Notes under the pieces: model-generated
Databases searched by the model: none
What the model was told of the DNA's origin: nothing
The model's input: only the letters and a program-made list of their open reading frames with translations
Translations under genes and position numbers: made by a program
NCBI RefSeq assembly: GCF_034424215.1
Contig: NZ_CP139960.1
Span: 992,001 to 1,056,000, forward strand
From: Niabella yanshanensis
Lineage (GTDB): Bacteria; Bacteroidota; Bacteroidia; Chitinophagales; Chitinophagaceae
DNA length: 64,000 nt
Reading direction: 5' to 3'
Part shown: positions 9,218-19,474 of the stretch, one piece after another
How positions within the stretch are numbered: the first letter of the stretch is position 1
Layout of the letters: each line of letters opens with the position of its first letter

Positions 9218-12200
9218 TTAAAACCCAACACTCAGACCCAGAGCCCAGGTACGTAATGTGGGATAAGAGACTCTCGGATCATCGTACATATTGCGATACT
9301 TTTTAGGATAAGGATTGTAAAAGTCCCACAGGTTCTGACCTGACAGATAAATCCTCGCATTTTCCAGATTAATGGACTGCACCCAACTTTTAGGCAGCGT
9401 ATATCCAACACTCAAACTTCTTACGAACATTCTGAAAGTAGGCATCAAAAAGAAATCAGAACGAGTTCCGCCAAATGAATCAAAGTAAGCAAGATTAGGG
9501 GACTTCCCGTTAGGATTGCTCTCAGCATCATACATATCGGTCAGATATACCGGATGAGACCACATAGCGTTGTTACTGGAAGTTCCTTGTTTAATATAAT
9601 CAAGATAGTTAGCACCACCCCAGGAAGTAGCTATTTGAGTCAGCAGGGATATTCCCTTCCAACCCATACTTATATTGGTTGTAAGGCCGTAAGTTCTATT
9701 CGATTTTTTTAGTTTCACATAATCTTCGTCAGCCATGATGCGTCCATTTTGTCCGCCGATAGTTTTACCAGCTACATCTAAATTACCCGCAACATCTTCA
9801 TAAACCAGCATACCTTTTCTCAGGCCGGACTTCTCGGTAATACCCAAAAAGTTAGGCGCTGCGCCCTCAATACCCGAATTGCTAGCAAGGTTGGTAAGAT
9901 AGTTCCAGTAGTTATCAATGTCAGCATCAGTACGTAACATACCGTCTCCACTTGAGGTTTCTTTCCAGGTGGTGAAGCCGTATACCGGAAAAATGCCATA
10001 GTTTCCTTCGGCTCTGCGAGTGGAAGCTATTGAGGGATAATTAAACGGCAGGTCGAAATATTTGACTGTTTTATAATTATTCATTCCGCCATTCACTCCT
10101 ATAGAGTAGCTAAAGTCTCCAATATTATCCTTCCAATTAATCGACAACTCTGATCCCCACGAATTAACTCCGGCAAAGTTTTGCTCCGCGAAAGCTCCTC
10201 CCACAGAGATTGGTGAGTTGATCGCAGCTGACATATCAGTCAACATGTCTCTGGTTGAATTAAAGTATTGGTCGAATGTAACAGACAGGCGTCTGTTGAG
10301 AAACGCGAGATCCAAACCAAAATTTCGTTGCAATGTCTTATCCCAGGTTAATGCCCTGTTAGGCGTTACACCAGGTGTGAAGCCTGTTGTATATATCCCG
10401 CCATTACTACCAAAGCCAAAACCTTTATCGGTAGCTGCAGTATACAATTGCAACCATTTCCAGGGATTGACATTATTATTACCTGTATTCGCAAGCGAAG
10501 CTCTTATTTTAAGGAAATTTACCCAAGAAATATTGTTCTTGAAGAATTTCTCGTCAGACATCACCCAACCTGCCGATACACCAGGGAACTGTCCCCAGTA
10601 ATTTTCGGGGGCAAAGTTGGTTGATGCATCGGTACGATAGACAAACTGAAATAAATATTTCCCCTTGTAATTATAGTTAAGACGCCCTAAATAAGATAAT
10701 GTGCCACCCTGATATCTATAGGTAATTGAATTACCTGTATTTAGCGACCCCGCAGATACAGAAGTCCCGTTGTAAATATCGGCATTAGGATTATCATACA
10801 ACATTCTTCTGTCTTCCAGTTCGGTAGTGGCCCTTTCAACAGAAGCCATAGCCGATATATTATGATCACCAAATTTTCTATCATAATTGATAAAGAAGTT
10901 TGACTGCTCATTCTTTGATGTGGTACCTAAATAACTTACCCGTGCACCAGACCTGTTAACCAATGGCGCACTCCATACAGTCGACTCGTTATATAAATGC
11001 TGGCCTGCTTTATTCCCCAAAGAATCTCTTACGAGTGTGATAGGAAACTGATTCTGCTCTGTTTTAACAGATGCCTGTGATATACCATAATTTAGCTTAA
11101 ACGATAAACCTTTTATAAATGGCAGGTCATACTGCAGGTTAAAATTAGCGTTGTAATTAAATTGCTGGTCTGTTGTCTTCGATCCATTATTTAAAAACGC
11201 ATAATAGTTCCAGTTACTTAGAGAGTTGTTGCCAGACATATTTCCCAATTTGTTAGGGCCTAATGCGGGGGAAATATACTGATCTACTCCATTAATGTTG
11301 TATACCCATGGAATATACTTAGGCATATGCAACAACACACTATAGTCATTTTGCTCTCCACCTACCGCAAAACCATCACTAAAGTTTATTTTAGTAAAAG
11401 ACTTTTCGGAGTTGGTGTTAGAAGCAGCGATTGTAGCGCCAAATTTCAGACCGCTGAGTACTTTTACATCAGTACCTGCACGATAAGTCCATCTGCTAAA
11501 ATCCTGGTTTCCGAGATTAGCACCCTGTGTAAAATAAGAAGCGCCTGTAAAATAAGTTGCTCTCTCTGACCCACCACTAAGATCCAGGGAATGTTGCATG
11601 GCATTGGCCGATCGCCAATCGTTCATTAACCAATCATAATTAGTAGTTCCCATCTCGGCCAATTCTGCATCTGAAAAGAAGTGGTCAGCAGTCCATGTTC
11701 CTAATGCTCTTCCAAAACTGTTGGCAAACTCACCGTACTGGCGCGCGTTCATCACTTTTCCATGACTAATGGCATCATTGGTTTGAAATTTAGCATTGTA
11801 GGAAACCCGTGGCGGCCCTGTTTTCCCTCTCTTTGTTTTTACTATGATAGCACCTTGCGATGCCCTCGATCCATAAATAGCAGCAGCCGCATCACGAAGC
11901 ACGGTGATGCTCTCTATTTCTGATAAATCTAACTGGTTAAAACGATCCAAAGAAGATTTACCGCTTTGTGGATCCAGTTGAATTACATCGTCAATAACTA
12001 CTAAAGGCAGGTCGCTACCGCCATCTTTTCCCCAGTTAAATTGTTGCCTGATACTTAGAGTAGCCATATTCCCCGGCCGGTTGGAACCTCCACTAACATT
12101 TAAACCTGGGATTTGACCTCTTAAAGCCTCTGTGACCGATGCAACGGGCATTTCAGTCAATTTCTTCAGGTCCACCGTCGCCACTGATCCGGTGATGTCC

Positions 12201-12562
12201 CTTCTACTTTGCGTGCCGTATCCCACTACCACTACATCGTCCAGGCTATTCTCCACACGTTTCAAAGAAATATTCATTGGCCCATCCAGCTTCACCGAAA
12301 CTTCACCAAACTCGTAATTTACATGCGAGTATTGTATCACCGCGCCATTTGCAGGAGCATTTAAAGTGAAGTTCCCCTGATCATTTGTAATAGCGGTTTG
12401 CGGGCCATCCTTCACCTTAATGGTAACACCGGCAATCGGAGCTTTGGTAGAATCATCTACCACTGTTCCTGTAACAGTCCTGGTTTGCGCTACGGCAGTC
12501 ATCGTTATCAACAACGGCAGGACAAACAGGAAAGCAAATCGTAAAACATGCTTCGCGTTCAT
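9218..12562 (-). CDS. SusC/RagA-family TonB-dependent outer-membrane transporter (SusC1)
   Basis: The protein has 1114 residues. In order it shows a signal peptide (cleavage near AVAQ, residue 26), a carboxypeptidase-regulatory-like domain (TGTVVDDSTKAPIAGVTIKV), a TonB-box/plug start (DDVVVVGYGTQ), a plug with the SusC signature around ITVLRDAAAAIYGSRASQG, and a long C-terminal 22-strand barrel ending in GLSVGF. SusC proteins import oligosaccharides across the outer membrane using TonB energy. It lies between the DUF3826-type gene (41 bp upstream) and SusD1. It is longer and clearly more divergent than SusC2 and SusC3, so it probably takes a different fragment of the same polymer. Confidence 0.94.
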   Translation of the reverse strand: MNAKHVLRFAFLFVLPLLITMTAVAQTRTVTGTVVDDSTKAPIAGVTIKVKDGPQTAITNDQGNFTLNAPANGAVIQYSHVNYEFGEVSVKLDGPMNISLKRVENSLDDVVVVGYGTQSRRDITGSVATVDLKKLTEMPVASVTEALRGQIPGLNVSGGSNRPGNMATLSIRQQFNWGKDGGSDLPLVVIDDVIQLDPQSGKSSLDRFNQLDLSEIESITVLRDAAAAIYGSRASQGAIIVKTKRGKTGPPRVSYNAKFQTNDAISHGKVMNARQYGEFANSFGRALGTWTADHFFSDAELAEMGTTNYDWLMNDWRSANAMQHSLDLSGGSERATYFTGASYFTQGANLGNQDFSRWTYRAGTDVKVLSGLKFGATIAASNTNSEKSFTKINFSDGFAVGGEQNDYSVLLHMPKYIPWVYNINGVDQYISPALGPNKLGNMSGNNSLSNWNYYAFLNNGSKTTDQQFNYNANFNLQYDLPFIKGLSFKLNYGISQASVKTEQNQFPITLVRDSLGNKAGQHLYNESTVWSAPLVNRSGARVSYLGTTSKNEQSNFFINYDRKFGDHNISAMASVERATTELEDRRMLYDNPNADIYNGTSVSAGSLNTGNSITYRYQGGTLSYLGRLNYNYKGKYLFQFVYRTDASTNFAPENYWGQFPGVSAGWVMSDEKFFKNNISWVNFLKIRASLANTGNNNVNPWKWLQLYTAATDKGFGFGSNGGIYTTGFTPGVTPNRALTWDKTLQRNFGLDLAFLNRRLSVTFDQYFNSTRDMLTDMSAAINSPISVGGAFAEQNFAGVNSWGSELSINWKDNIGDFSYSIGVNGGMNNYKTVKYFDLPFNYPSIASTRRAEGNYGIFPVYGFTTWKETSSGDGMLRTDADIDNYWNYLTNLASNSGIEGAAPNFLGITEKSGLRKGMLVYEDVAGNLDVAGKTIGGQNGRIMADEDYVKLKKSNRTYGLTTNISMGWKGISLLTQIATSWGGANYLDYIKQGTSSNNAMWSHPVYLTDMYDAESNPNGKSPNLAYFDSFGGTRSDFFLMPTFRMFVRSLSVGYTLPKSWVQSINLENARIYLSGQNLWDFYNPYPKKYRNMYDDPRVSYPTLRTWALGLSVGF

Positions 12563-12603
12563 ATCAATTTTCGTTTAATAAGAAATGTATAGAGTAACAG
12601 AGA

Positions 12604-13263
12604 TTATTTTTTTTGGGCTTTTGTTCTTTCATACCAGGCTTCACGCTCCTTTTTCAAATCGTAGCCTCTGGCAGCGAGATAATTATTGATACGTCCTTTG
12701 TATTTTCCGAACCAGCCATGCTTGGCATCGCTCGATCCTGCAGCCATCGCATGCTCGCGGGCTTCATACAAAGCATCGTAAATATATTTTTTTTCGTCTT
12801 CTTTTAAGGAAGGGATCATATCCAGGTGTGCCTTATAGGTTATTGGCAATACGTTGTAGGTGAGCCCATCTTTTACTTTTTCTATTTGCTGTGCATCCAG
12901 ATCTCTGGCAAGAGATTGAACAAATTTTTTATTCAGCCCTGTTCGCTTCTCTTCAGTTGCATCGTTTACCTTTTTCAACTCCGATTCGGCAGCTGATTTC
13001 TCCAAATTTTTAGCTTTTACAGCAGCCGTTGCTGCCGCTTTTTCCTCGTCAATTTTTTTGATATCCACATACTCCTGCGCAATCTGATCGCGCACCCTGT
13101 AAAATTTTACTGAATCGCCGATCTCAAGCGGGGCTACAATTTTATAGGCCCTTTCTTTTACTACCTTTAGGTAGTCGTCATTATTAGCCGTTTGAGAATG
13201 GGCGTTTAACGCTAAAACCAGCGTCAACAGGGACAGAACAGATACTTTTGAAACTTTAGCCAT
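12604..13263 (-). CDS. Exported DUF3826-type protein of unknown function
   Basis: A 219-residue protein with a Sec signal peptide (ALNAHSQ, about residue 24) and a mainly helical, charged mature part. Residues about 70-115 form a coiled-coil-like stretch rich in Lys, Glu and Ala (EEKAAATAAVKAKNLEKSAAE). The C-terminus carries conserved-looking aromatic/charged motifs (HGWFGKYKGRINNYLAARGYDLKKE). I recognise it as DUF3826, a family found in Bacteroidota polysaccharide loci; no activity is known to me. It is the first gene of the SusC1/SusD1 unit, with its start codon only about 22 bp from the promoter -7 element at 13285-13292. It is thus strongly tied to pectin induction. The identification is from memory of the family, so the fold remains a suggestion. 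Confidence 0.75.
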   Translation of the reverse strand: MAKVSKVSVLSLLTLVLALNAHSQTANNDDYLKVVKERAYKIVAPLEIGDSVKFYRVRDQIAQEYVDIKKIDEEKAAATAAVKAKNLEKSAAESELKKVNDATEEKRTGLNKKFVQSLARDLDAQQIEKVKDGLTYNVLPITYKAHLDMIPSLKEDEKKYIYDALYEAREHAMAAGSSDAKHGWFGKYKGRINNYLAARGYDLKKEREAWYERTKAQKK

Positions 13264-13352
13264 TGCAATCGTTTTATTCGGCGATAAAATTAGAATGCTG
13301 CACTATGGCTAACAATGCAAGGTTTCACTAAGAAAATGGAAAATTTTACTAA
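13264..13352 (-). promoter_or_regulatory. Composite promoter P2 (DUF3826-SusC1-SusD1)
   Basis: Same layout as P1: direct repeat TTAGTAAAA/TTAGTGAAA with 21-bp period (13323-13352), 5 bp, CATTG (13313-13317), 20 bp, TAATTTTA (13285-13292), then an operator-like palindrome (13264-13277, 8 of 10 fixed positions). The palindrome ends at the start codon of the DUF3826-type gene, so the leader is only about 15-20 nt. Confidence 0.78.
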
Positions 13353-13354
13353 AC

Positions 13355-13385
13355 AAAAAAAGCCACCCCTGTTTGGGGCAGCTTT
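13355..13385 (-). terminator. Rho-independent terminator after the SusC2 triplet
   Basis: The 11-bp stem (13359-13369 with 13375-13385) contains two G-U pairs and a 5-nt loop, followed on the minus strand by seven T. It ends 3 bp before the direct-repeat activator site of P2, so terminator and next promoter are packed back to back. Confidence 0.85.
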
Positions 13386-13411
13386 AACAATCTGTTTTAA
13401 AATGTTATCGG

Positions 13412-14422
13412 TTACAATTCGTATTTAATACTGACGTCCATAAAGGGCGTGTTCCCATCAAGACTTATTTGATTGATTAGTATCAATCCATATCTACCAT
13501 CGGGAAAAACGAATGGCACACCTTGTCCTACACTTAGGTTTGAAGTGTGTGCCAGAAGATTGGGATTTCTTCCCTTAACGTAATTTACAAGAGCCTCTCT
13601 CGTATAATAGTTGCGAAGAAACGGTGTAGCCTGGCCATTTTGCCCGGCTGCGAATTTGGTTGCTTTTTTTGTCCAGGATGAAATATCATTGGGCATATAT
13701 GGAACGGAGTTGGCGCTTAAAGAATACATTCTTGGGCCCCATGTAATCGCGCCGGTGGTGGCGTTCACCGTCTTCGTTCTGTAAATACCGAGGTCGATAT
13801 TGGCCGAATTGGCGGCACCTGTCTGGTAATTATAAGTTTCACCCGTTGTTAAATTCAGGTAACTGTTGGCACTTCCATTGGTGCTATCCACATCAGGAAA
13901 ATATATTTTGCGATTGACAATATGGGTAATTTCATTCACTACATTTATATTAATTTTTTTATACCCATCGCCCAGATAAACACCCTGCGCATCAAAGGCC
14001 CATATTCTAAAAGTATTAGCACCATTTTTTAAATTACCAATGGACCCGCCGTTAGCGCCAGGTATCGTTGCATTTGTTATTGCTCCATTAGCCCCCACTA
14101 CTCCCTTAATAATGCCGGTATAGGATCTGCGCTGCCCATCATCCAGGGTGATCCGTAGGTTGCCCAACCCGGTCCCACCGGCTTGTAGCACTACCTGGTG
14201 CATATCTTTGTTCGGAGAGGCAATAGTAAAATCAAAGTAAATGCTATCACCTTCATTCAGCGTTTGATTCTCTGCTAAACTGTATGGACTGGTCTGATGC
14301 AATTCCAAAGTAACCTCGAACATGTTAAAAATATTAGGCGCTGTTTTTTTGCAAGATGTCGCTGCAGTAATAACTACAAAAAACAACATCAGCGAAATAC
14401 TATTTTTGAATTGCTTATTCAT
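13412..14422 (-). CDS. Surface lipoprotein in SusE/F position (putative glycan-binding protein)
   Basis: A 336-residue lipoprotein (lipobox ATSC, Cys24) made of beta-rich domains. It is homologous to the protein at 20041-21102. Both share NMFEVTL/NMFKVKL near the N-terminus, a YRIWA..VYLGDG-type strand, a TGAAnSAnIDLG motif, a YSLSANxxPY/F..DISSWTK motif and an ending with PDGRYGLI/PEGKYGVI. It lies 38 bp downstream of SusD2 and is the last gene of that triplet, the usual place of a surface glycan-binding protein. No carbohydrate-binding family could be named from the sequence. Function is inferred from position and lipidation. A GU-containing hairpin with a T-run (13355-13385) follows the stop. 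Confidence 0.75.
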   Translation of the reverse strand: MNKQFKNSISLMLFFVVITAATSCKKTAPNIFNMFEVTLELHQTSPYSLAENQTLNEGDSIYFDFTIASPNKDMHQVVLQAGGTGLGNLRITLDDGQRRSYTGIIKGVVGANGAITNATIPGANGGSIGNLKNGANTFRIWAFDAQGVYLGDGYKKININVVNEITHIVNRKIYFPDVDSTNGSANSYLNLTTGETYNYQTGAANSANIDLGIYRTKTVNATTGAITWGPRMYSLSANSVPYMPNDISSWTKKATKFAAGQNGQATPFLRNYYTREALVNYVKGRNPNLLAHTSNLSVGQGVPFVFPDGRYGLILINQISLDGNTPFMDVSIKYEL

Positions 14423-14460
14423 TTGTAAAAATTGATTCGGTTTTCAATAATAATTTGAGG

Positions 14461-16326
14461 TTATTTCAGCGGATCAAACAACCCGCCATTCCATCCAATG
14501 GTTTGTTCCAGCAACGGACTTGATTTGATAAAAAAGTCAGAAAGAGGATAAAAATAATTTTCCTGGGGCACACTAAAGCCGCCATTACCGCTGGGAAGAA
14601 CAAACTGGTAGGTGAAATATTTGCTTACAGTATCCATGTTATTCATATCCAGGCCATCGCGATAAGTGGTTCCGGTAATTCGATTAGTGGTGTCTTCCAG
14701 TATGGCTTTATAAGCTGATTCTTTTAAAACCACCTGCAAACCGGTTAAAGTGCCATTCATCAAATGATACCGCCGGGTACGCCTCAGATCTTCCACACGC
14801 TTACCCTCGAAGGCAAATTCAACAAAGCGCTCATTTAATATCAGGTCACGCATCTGGTCTACCGATACAGCCAGGTTAAGACCATAATCGTTTGCACCAG
14901 CAATAATACCGGCCCGCTGTCTTAGTTTTTTTACCATTTCCTTCGCCACATCTATGTTACCCACTTCGTTAGCAGCTTCAGCATAGTTCAGCATTACATC
15001 GGCCAGGCGTAGTTCGATCCAGTCCATGCCACTTCCGCCAAAATCGTTTTGGTTTCGAACGGCGCCGTTTGCAAGAGCTGGCGTGGTAAACCTTTTACAA
15101 TACACGCCCCGGTCACCAGTTTCGCCTATGGCAGTCTTATAGGTCCACTGCTTTCTGTTAGTAGAACCTCCCAGGTTCCAGGTGCTGCCGTTATAAGCGA
15201 TGGTAGCTTCAAAACGAGGATCGCGATCCTTCCAGAAAAGGAGAGCATTGTACCCGCTTCCACTAGCGTTAATAGGTGTACCATCTTTCATAGTATAGGC
15301 ATCCAGCAACCTGGTGCTGGCATAATAAATATCACTGGGAGAACCTCCGGCAGACATGGGCCGGCTACGATATTCTACGTTATGACCTCGTTTAGCAACT
15401 GTAGGAGAATAGGAACGGATAATAATAGCCTCCGTATTAGCGTCGCCTTCTGTTCTGAAAATACTCTCATAAGTAGGCATCAACGCTTTGCCGTTGTCAA
15501 TGGCTATAGTATACGCTGCTTTGCAGGCTTCAAAAGCTGTCTGCCAGCGGCTGGCATCATAAGGATGGGCAGCAGCATCTCTTGGATTAAACTGCGGGCT
15601 CGCCCAACATAGCAGCGCTTCAGCTTTTAATGCAGCTGCGGCAGTTTTTGTCAGCTTTCCGATTTGTCCATCACCAACCCATGTTACTCCCTCCAGGTTC
15701 ACCATTGCTGAATCACAATCCTTCACAATCTGCTCAAACATCTGCCGGGCGCTGGCCCTGCCTGACAGGGTTAGATTACTAGGATTTTGTGGTTCTAAAA
15801 CCAGGGGCATACCACCATAAATTTTCGCCAGGTCTAAATATGCCATAGCACGAAGCGCATAGTATTGCCCCAGAAATCTTCTTTTGGTTTCAGCAGGTAA
15901 ATTCCCTTCCGGTATATACTTAATTCCATTATTAGTTCGCGCGATATCAAAATACCGGTTATCGCCATAGTTCGCTCCCTGGTACTTAAAGCCTATATAT
16001 CTGATATCATTGGCAGCCAGGCTTCCTTGTAAACCCAGCGTCCGGCGTGCCCTGTCGGTGTTTGCCGCCCAATAATTTTCATCGCTGGCATAATGGATTT
16101 CGAGGTTGGCGCCTGATGGAAATGCCTCGTATGCAAAATGGGGCATGATCACATCGTAAGCCTCATTGAGGTGATATTGAATGGCACCCTCATTACTCCA
16201 GATTGCAGCATCTATCCCCCCCCTGTCTCTCAACTGAAAGAACTTATCGCTTTTTTTGCTACATGCGGACAACATTAGACATCCCATTGAAGCAATCAAA
16301 ATTTTGTTATATAACTTATTGTTCAT
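14461..16326 (-). CDS. SusD/RagB-family surface glycan-binding lipoprotein (SusD2)
   Basis: SusD-family lipoprotein of 621 residues. The ATG at 16326 is preferred because it gives a short lipoprotein signal with lipobox LSAC (Cys22); an in-frame ATG six codons upstream (16344) is possible. TPR helices (KRRFLGQYYALRAMAYLDLAKIYGGMPLV, as separate motifs) and the C-terminal ERFVEFAFEGKRVEDLRR signature are present. The protein closely resembles SusD3 (21148-23058), for example in GSGMDWIELRLADVMLNYAE versus GSGMDWIEIRLAEVMMDYAE. It follows SusC2 with 25 bp between and should form the SusC2/D2 complex on the outer membrane. Confidence 0.93.
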   Translation of the reverse strand: MNNKLYNKILIASMGCLMLSACSKKSDKFFQLRDRGGIDAAIWSNEGAIQYHLNEAYDVIMPHFAYEAFPSGANLEIHYASDENYWAANTDRARRTLGLQGSLAANDIRYIGFKYQGANYGDNRYFDIARTNNGIKYIPEGNLPAETKRRFLGQYYALRAMAYLDLAKIYGGMPLVLEPQNPSNLTLSGRASARQMFEQIVKDCDSAMVNLEGVTWVGDGQIGKLTKTAAAALKAEALLCWASPQFNPRDAAAHPYDASRWQTAFEACKAAYTIAIDNGKALMPTYESIFRTEGDANTEAIIIRSYSPTVAKRGHNVEYRSRPMSAGGSPSDIYYASTRLLDAYTMKDGTPINASGSGYNALLFWKDRDPRFEATIAYNGSTWNLGGSTNRKQWTYKTAIGETGDRGVYCKRFTTPALANGAVRNQNDFGGSGMDWIELRLADVMLNYAEAANEVGNIDVAKEMVKKLRQRAGIIAGANDYGLNLAVSVDQMRDLILNERFVEFAFEGKRVEDLRRTRRYHLMNGTLTGLQVVLKESAYKAILEDTTNRITGTTYRDGLDMNNMDTVSKYFTYQFVLPSGNGGFSVPQENYFYPLSDFFIKSSPLLEQTIGWNGGLFDPLK

Positions 16327-16351
16327 TAGTTCAATATTTATCATTTAAAAA

Positions 16352-19300
16352 CTATAACCCGAGTCTTAACCCCACAGAAATGGTTCGAATAGTTGGATAG
16401 TCAAAAATATAATTCTGATAAGGGTCTTTGTACTTTAAAGGATTTTTAAGTACCCAAAGATTGTTACCCGTTAAAAGCAGGCTGGCATCACTCATTCTGA
16501 TCCTTGACAGAAAGGCTTTTGGTAATGTATAACTGAGGGTCATATCATTTACCCTGATCATGGTTCCGTCAACCGCCCATATATCAGCATCCTGGTTAAA
16601 AAGCCTTGAATCAAATCTTGGAAATCTTCCGTTTGGATTTTCAGGCGACCACCGGTCGGTCATAAACGCCGGCAAGTTAGATGCGTTACCCGCCATTTCT
16701 CTTGCTTTAGAATCAACAAATTCCTTACCACCAAAACGACCTATTATATTAACTCTTAGCTGAATCGATTTATAGGTAAGGCCCAGCTGTGTATTCAGAA
16801 CCAGTTTGGGATCGATCCTGTCGAACATCAGCACTTTATCCCTTTCGGTAATCACACCGTCGCCGTTGGCATCATCAAAATACATCCAACCCAATTGAGG
16901 TGCCTGATTGTCGATCAGATAATTAGGGTTTTCAGCCATGAAAGCATCCAACTGTTCCTGCGTTCTGAAAATACCCTTCACCCTGTAGCCCCAGTTTCCA
17001 CTGGTATATCTTCTGGGATCAGTTCCAAAGCCAACCTGCCAGTCTTCCGGTGTGGTTTCAAACAATTTAAACGGATCGTACAGCATGCGCGTGGTAACCG
17101 AATTACCAAAGCCAAAGTTTGTACTTACATTCAGCCTTAAGTCTTTAGCCAGGTTAGCCTTATAACCAATGGTAAATTCTGTGCCCCAGTTATAGCGTTC
17201 CATATAATTAACAACAGGAGCTGCAAAACCTGCAAAAGCCGGGAATGATGCATCTGCGCCCTTATCAAACATGTCGTAACCACGGTTTTGAAATACATCA
17301 ATACCCAATGTGATCTTATCACGCCACATAGCCATTTCCAAACCAGCATTGAAAGTTCTTTTACTCTCCCAGGAAATATCCGGGTTAGGAATACGCTCAG
17401 GATTCAAACCGCCCTGCAAACTGTTGCCGTACAAATAACCGGAAACGTCTGCGCGGAACCGCTCTTTCCACAACCAGGCGTCAATAGAGCTATTACCTAC
17501 TATACCGTAACTCGCCCGTAATTTCAGAAAGTTTATAAATGTTATGTTATCTTTAAAGAAGTTCTCCCTACTTACAACCCAACCAGCTCCGATACTTGGA
17601 AACACGCCCCAAACTTTACCCAACGCAAAATTTGAAGAAGCGTCAGCACGTATTACTCCCTCTAAAGAGTATTTACCCATATAGTCGTAGTTTAAACGGC
17701 CGAAGAAGGATCTTTTTACGCCTACCGTAATACCCCTTGATGGAGAGGTGGTAGACTGATCAAAAGCCCAAAAGTCATCCAAACCTGGTAATATTTGGGT
17801 GAGCCAACGAACACCCACTGACTCGCTGTTGCTTTCAGACTGCTCCGCTCCTCCTAAAACAGTCAGATTGTGATTATTCGCAATGGTCTTTTTATACTGT
17901 AGTGTGAAAAAGCCCTGGTAACTGTTCGATCTGCTAAGGCCTGGCTCGTATAATGAGTTATTACCCTGATTCACAATTATCGGCTCCGTTATTTGCGTAG
18001 GTATAGCGTTGCGGGGCCCGATACCGGTATAATTGTAAAGTGTGTACGGTGGCTGGTAGGTGGTGGTACCGTCGCTGCCAGACGATTGTGAAATCTGGAA
18101 CCTAGCTGTTAAGCCTTTCAGGACTCCGGAAAAATCATAAGTTAATGCTGTATTAATACGGTAGCTCGCGGATTTGCTTTCCCGGTAATAACCCGATCCA
18201 ATTGACCCAAAAGGGTTGTCTCCTCCAAAATTCAAATACTGACCATCAATTTGGTAAGGAACCCATTCGGGAACCTGTGCCAGTCTCTCTATGAACTGCT
18301 GATCTTCGTTGGCCGTTGGGTTGCCGCTATAGCGGATCCGGTGATCTACATTAAAATTCACATCGGCTTTTAATCCTTTTACGATGGTGGCCACTACTCC
18401 TGCACGAAATCCGAATTTATCCTGTTTGATACCGGCATAGTTTCCGTTCTCATTTTGATAGTTTCCTCCAACAAAATAAGTTACATTTTCGCTACCACCG
18501 GAAATAGACAGGTTATGCCGGTTCATCTGCGAAGGCTTCCATAGCGCGTCAAGCCAGGTTCCATCGGGCAAAGTTTTGAGATAGTTTAAAACAGAATCAG
18601 AGTAATAGTCGGAAGCCTGCGCATAACCTACCCTATTATTATCGTTTAATGCTTTTGCCAGTTCATAGGAGGACATCATATCAGGCAACCTCGTAGCGTC
18701 GGAAATACCTATATAGCCATTGTACGAGAAACGGGGCTTACCTGCTCTACCTCTTTTAGTGGTTAGCAATACCACGCCGTTCGCACCGGAAGCACCATAG
18801 ATAGCCGCAGAACCGGCATCCTTTAACACCGTAATATCTTCAACCATCGATGGGTCAATATTATCAAAGGCATCCTTGGTTACGGTAATACCATCAATAA
18901 TGTACAGCGGTTCATCAGTTACTCCCAGCCGTTCTGCTTCTGCCGAAGTGGCTGAATTTCGAATATTTAAAGTAATGCCTGCACCGGGCCTGCCCGAAGC
19001 CTGGCTTACGCTTAATCCGGCAATACGCCCTCTCAAGGCACCGGCAATATTAGGAGCCGGCACATCCTGGATTTCTTCCCCTTTTATGTTAGCTACAGCA
19101 CCCGTAAGTTGTGAACGCTTTTGGGTGCCATAACCAATTACCACCACGTCATCCATACTTACATTCAGTTTTTTTGTCCTGATAATCAAAGGACCTTCAG
19201 CAGGTATCGCTACTGATCCTACTTCATAGCCTACATGAGAGTATTCTAATTCTCCACCTGTTGTAGGTACATTTAATGTAAAGCTCCCCTTAGCATCCGT

Positions 19301-19474
19301 AACGGCGCTCTGGGGCCCGCCTTTCACGCGGATCGTTACTCCGGCTACTGGCTCGTCGGAAGCGTCATCCAAAACGCTGCCGGTAATCGATCTGGTTTGT
19401 GCGTGTACAGTACCATTGAAGAGCGCTAACAACACAAGCAGACACGTAAATTTCAAAATGTGCTTGAAATACAT
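16352..19474 (-). CDS. SusC/RagA-family TonB-dependent outer-membrane transporter (SusC2)
   Basis: The 1040-residue transporter has a signal peptide (MYFKHILKF start, cleavage near VHAQ), a carboxypeptidase-regulatory-like domain (TGSVLDDASDEPVAGVTIRV), the plug motifs DDVVVIGYGTQ and ITVLKDAGSAAIYGASGANG, and a barrel ending in GLRLGL. It is the first gene of a triplet with SusD2 and a surface lipoprotein. The same N-terminal start (MYFKHILKF) and near-identical DNA around the start codon in SusC3 show that the two triplets arose by duplication. A composite promoter (19716-19817) lies about 245-320 bp upstream of the start codon, leaving a leader of roughly 250 nt. Confidence 0.94.
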   Translation of the reverse strand: MYFKHILKFTCLLVLLALFNGTVHAQTRSITGSVLDDASDEPVAGVTIRVKGGPQSAVTDAKGSFTLNVPTTGGELEYSHVGYEVGSVAIPAEGPLIIRTKKLNVSMDDVVVIGYGTQKRSQLTGAVANIKGEEIQDVPAPNIAGALRGRIAGLSVSQASGRPGAGITLNIRNSATSAEAERLGVTDEPLYIIDGITVTKDAFDNIDPSMVEDITVLKDAGSAAIYGASGANGVVLLTTKRGRAGKPRFSYNGYIGISDATRLPDMMSSYELAKALNDNNRVGYAQASDYYSDSVLNYLKTLPDGTWLDALWKPSQMNRHNLSISGGSENVTYFVGGNYQNENGNYAGIKQDKFGFRAGVVATIVKGLKADVNFNVDHRIRYSGNPTANEDQQFIERLAQVPEWVPYQIDGQYLNFGGDNPFGSIGSGYYRESKSASYRINTALTYDFSGVLKGLTARFQISQSSGSDGTTTYQPPYTLYNYTGIGPRNAIPTQITEPIIVNQGNNSLYEPGLSRSNSYQGFFTLQYKKTIANNHNLTVLGGAEQSESNSESVGVRWLTQILPGLDDFWAFDQSTTSPSRGITVGVKRSFFGRLNYDYMGKYSLEGVIRADASSNFALGKVWGVFPSIGAGWVVSRENFFKDNITFINFLKLRASYGIVGNSSIDAWLWKERFRADVSGYLYGNSLQGGLNPERIPNPDISWESKRTFNAGLEMAMWRDKITLGIDVFQNRGYDMFDKGADASFPAFAGFAAPVVNYMERYNWGTEFTIGYKANLAKDLRLNVSTNFGFGNSVTTRMLYDPFKLFETTPEDWQVGFGTDPRRYTSGNWGYRVKGIFRTQEQLDAFMAENPNYLIDNQAPQLGWMYFDDANGDGVITERDKVLMFDRIDPKLVLNTQLGLTYKSIQLRVNIIGRFGGKEFVDSKAREMAGNASNLPAFMTDRWSPENPNGRFPRFDSRLFNQDADIWAVDGTMIRVNDMTLSYTLPKAFLSRIRMSDASLLLTGNNLWVLKNPLKYKDPYQNYIFDYPTIRTISVGLRLGL

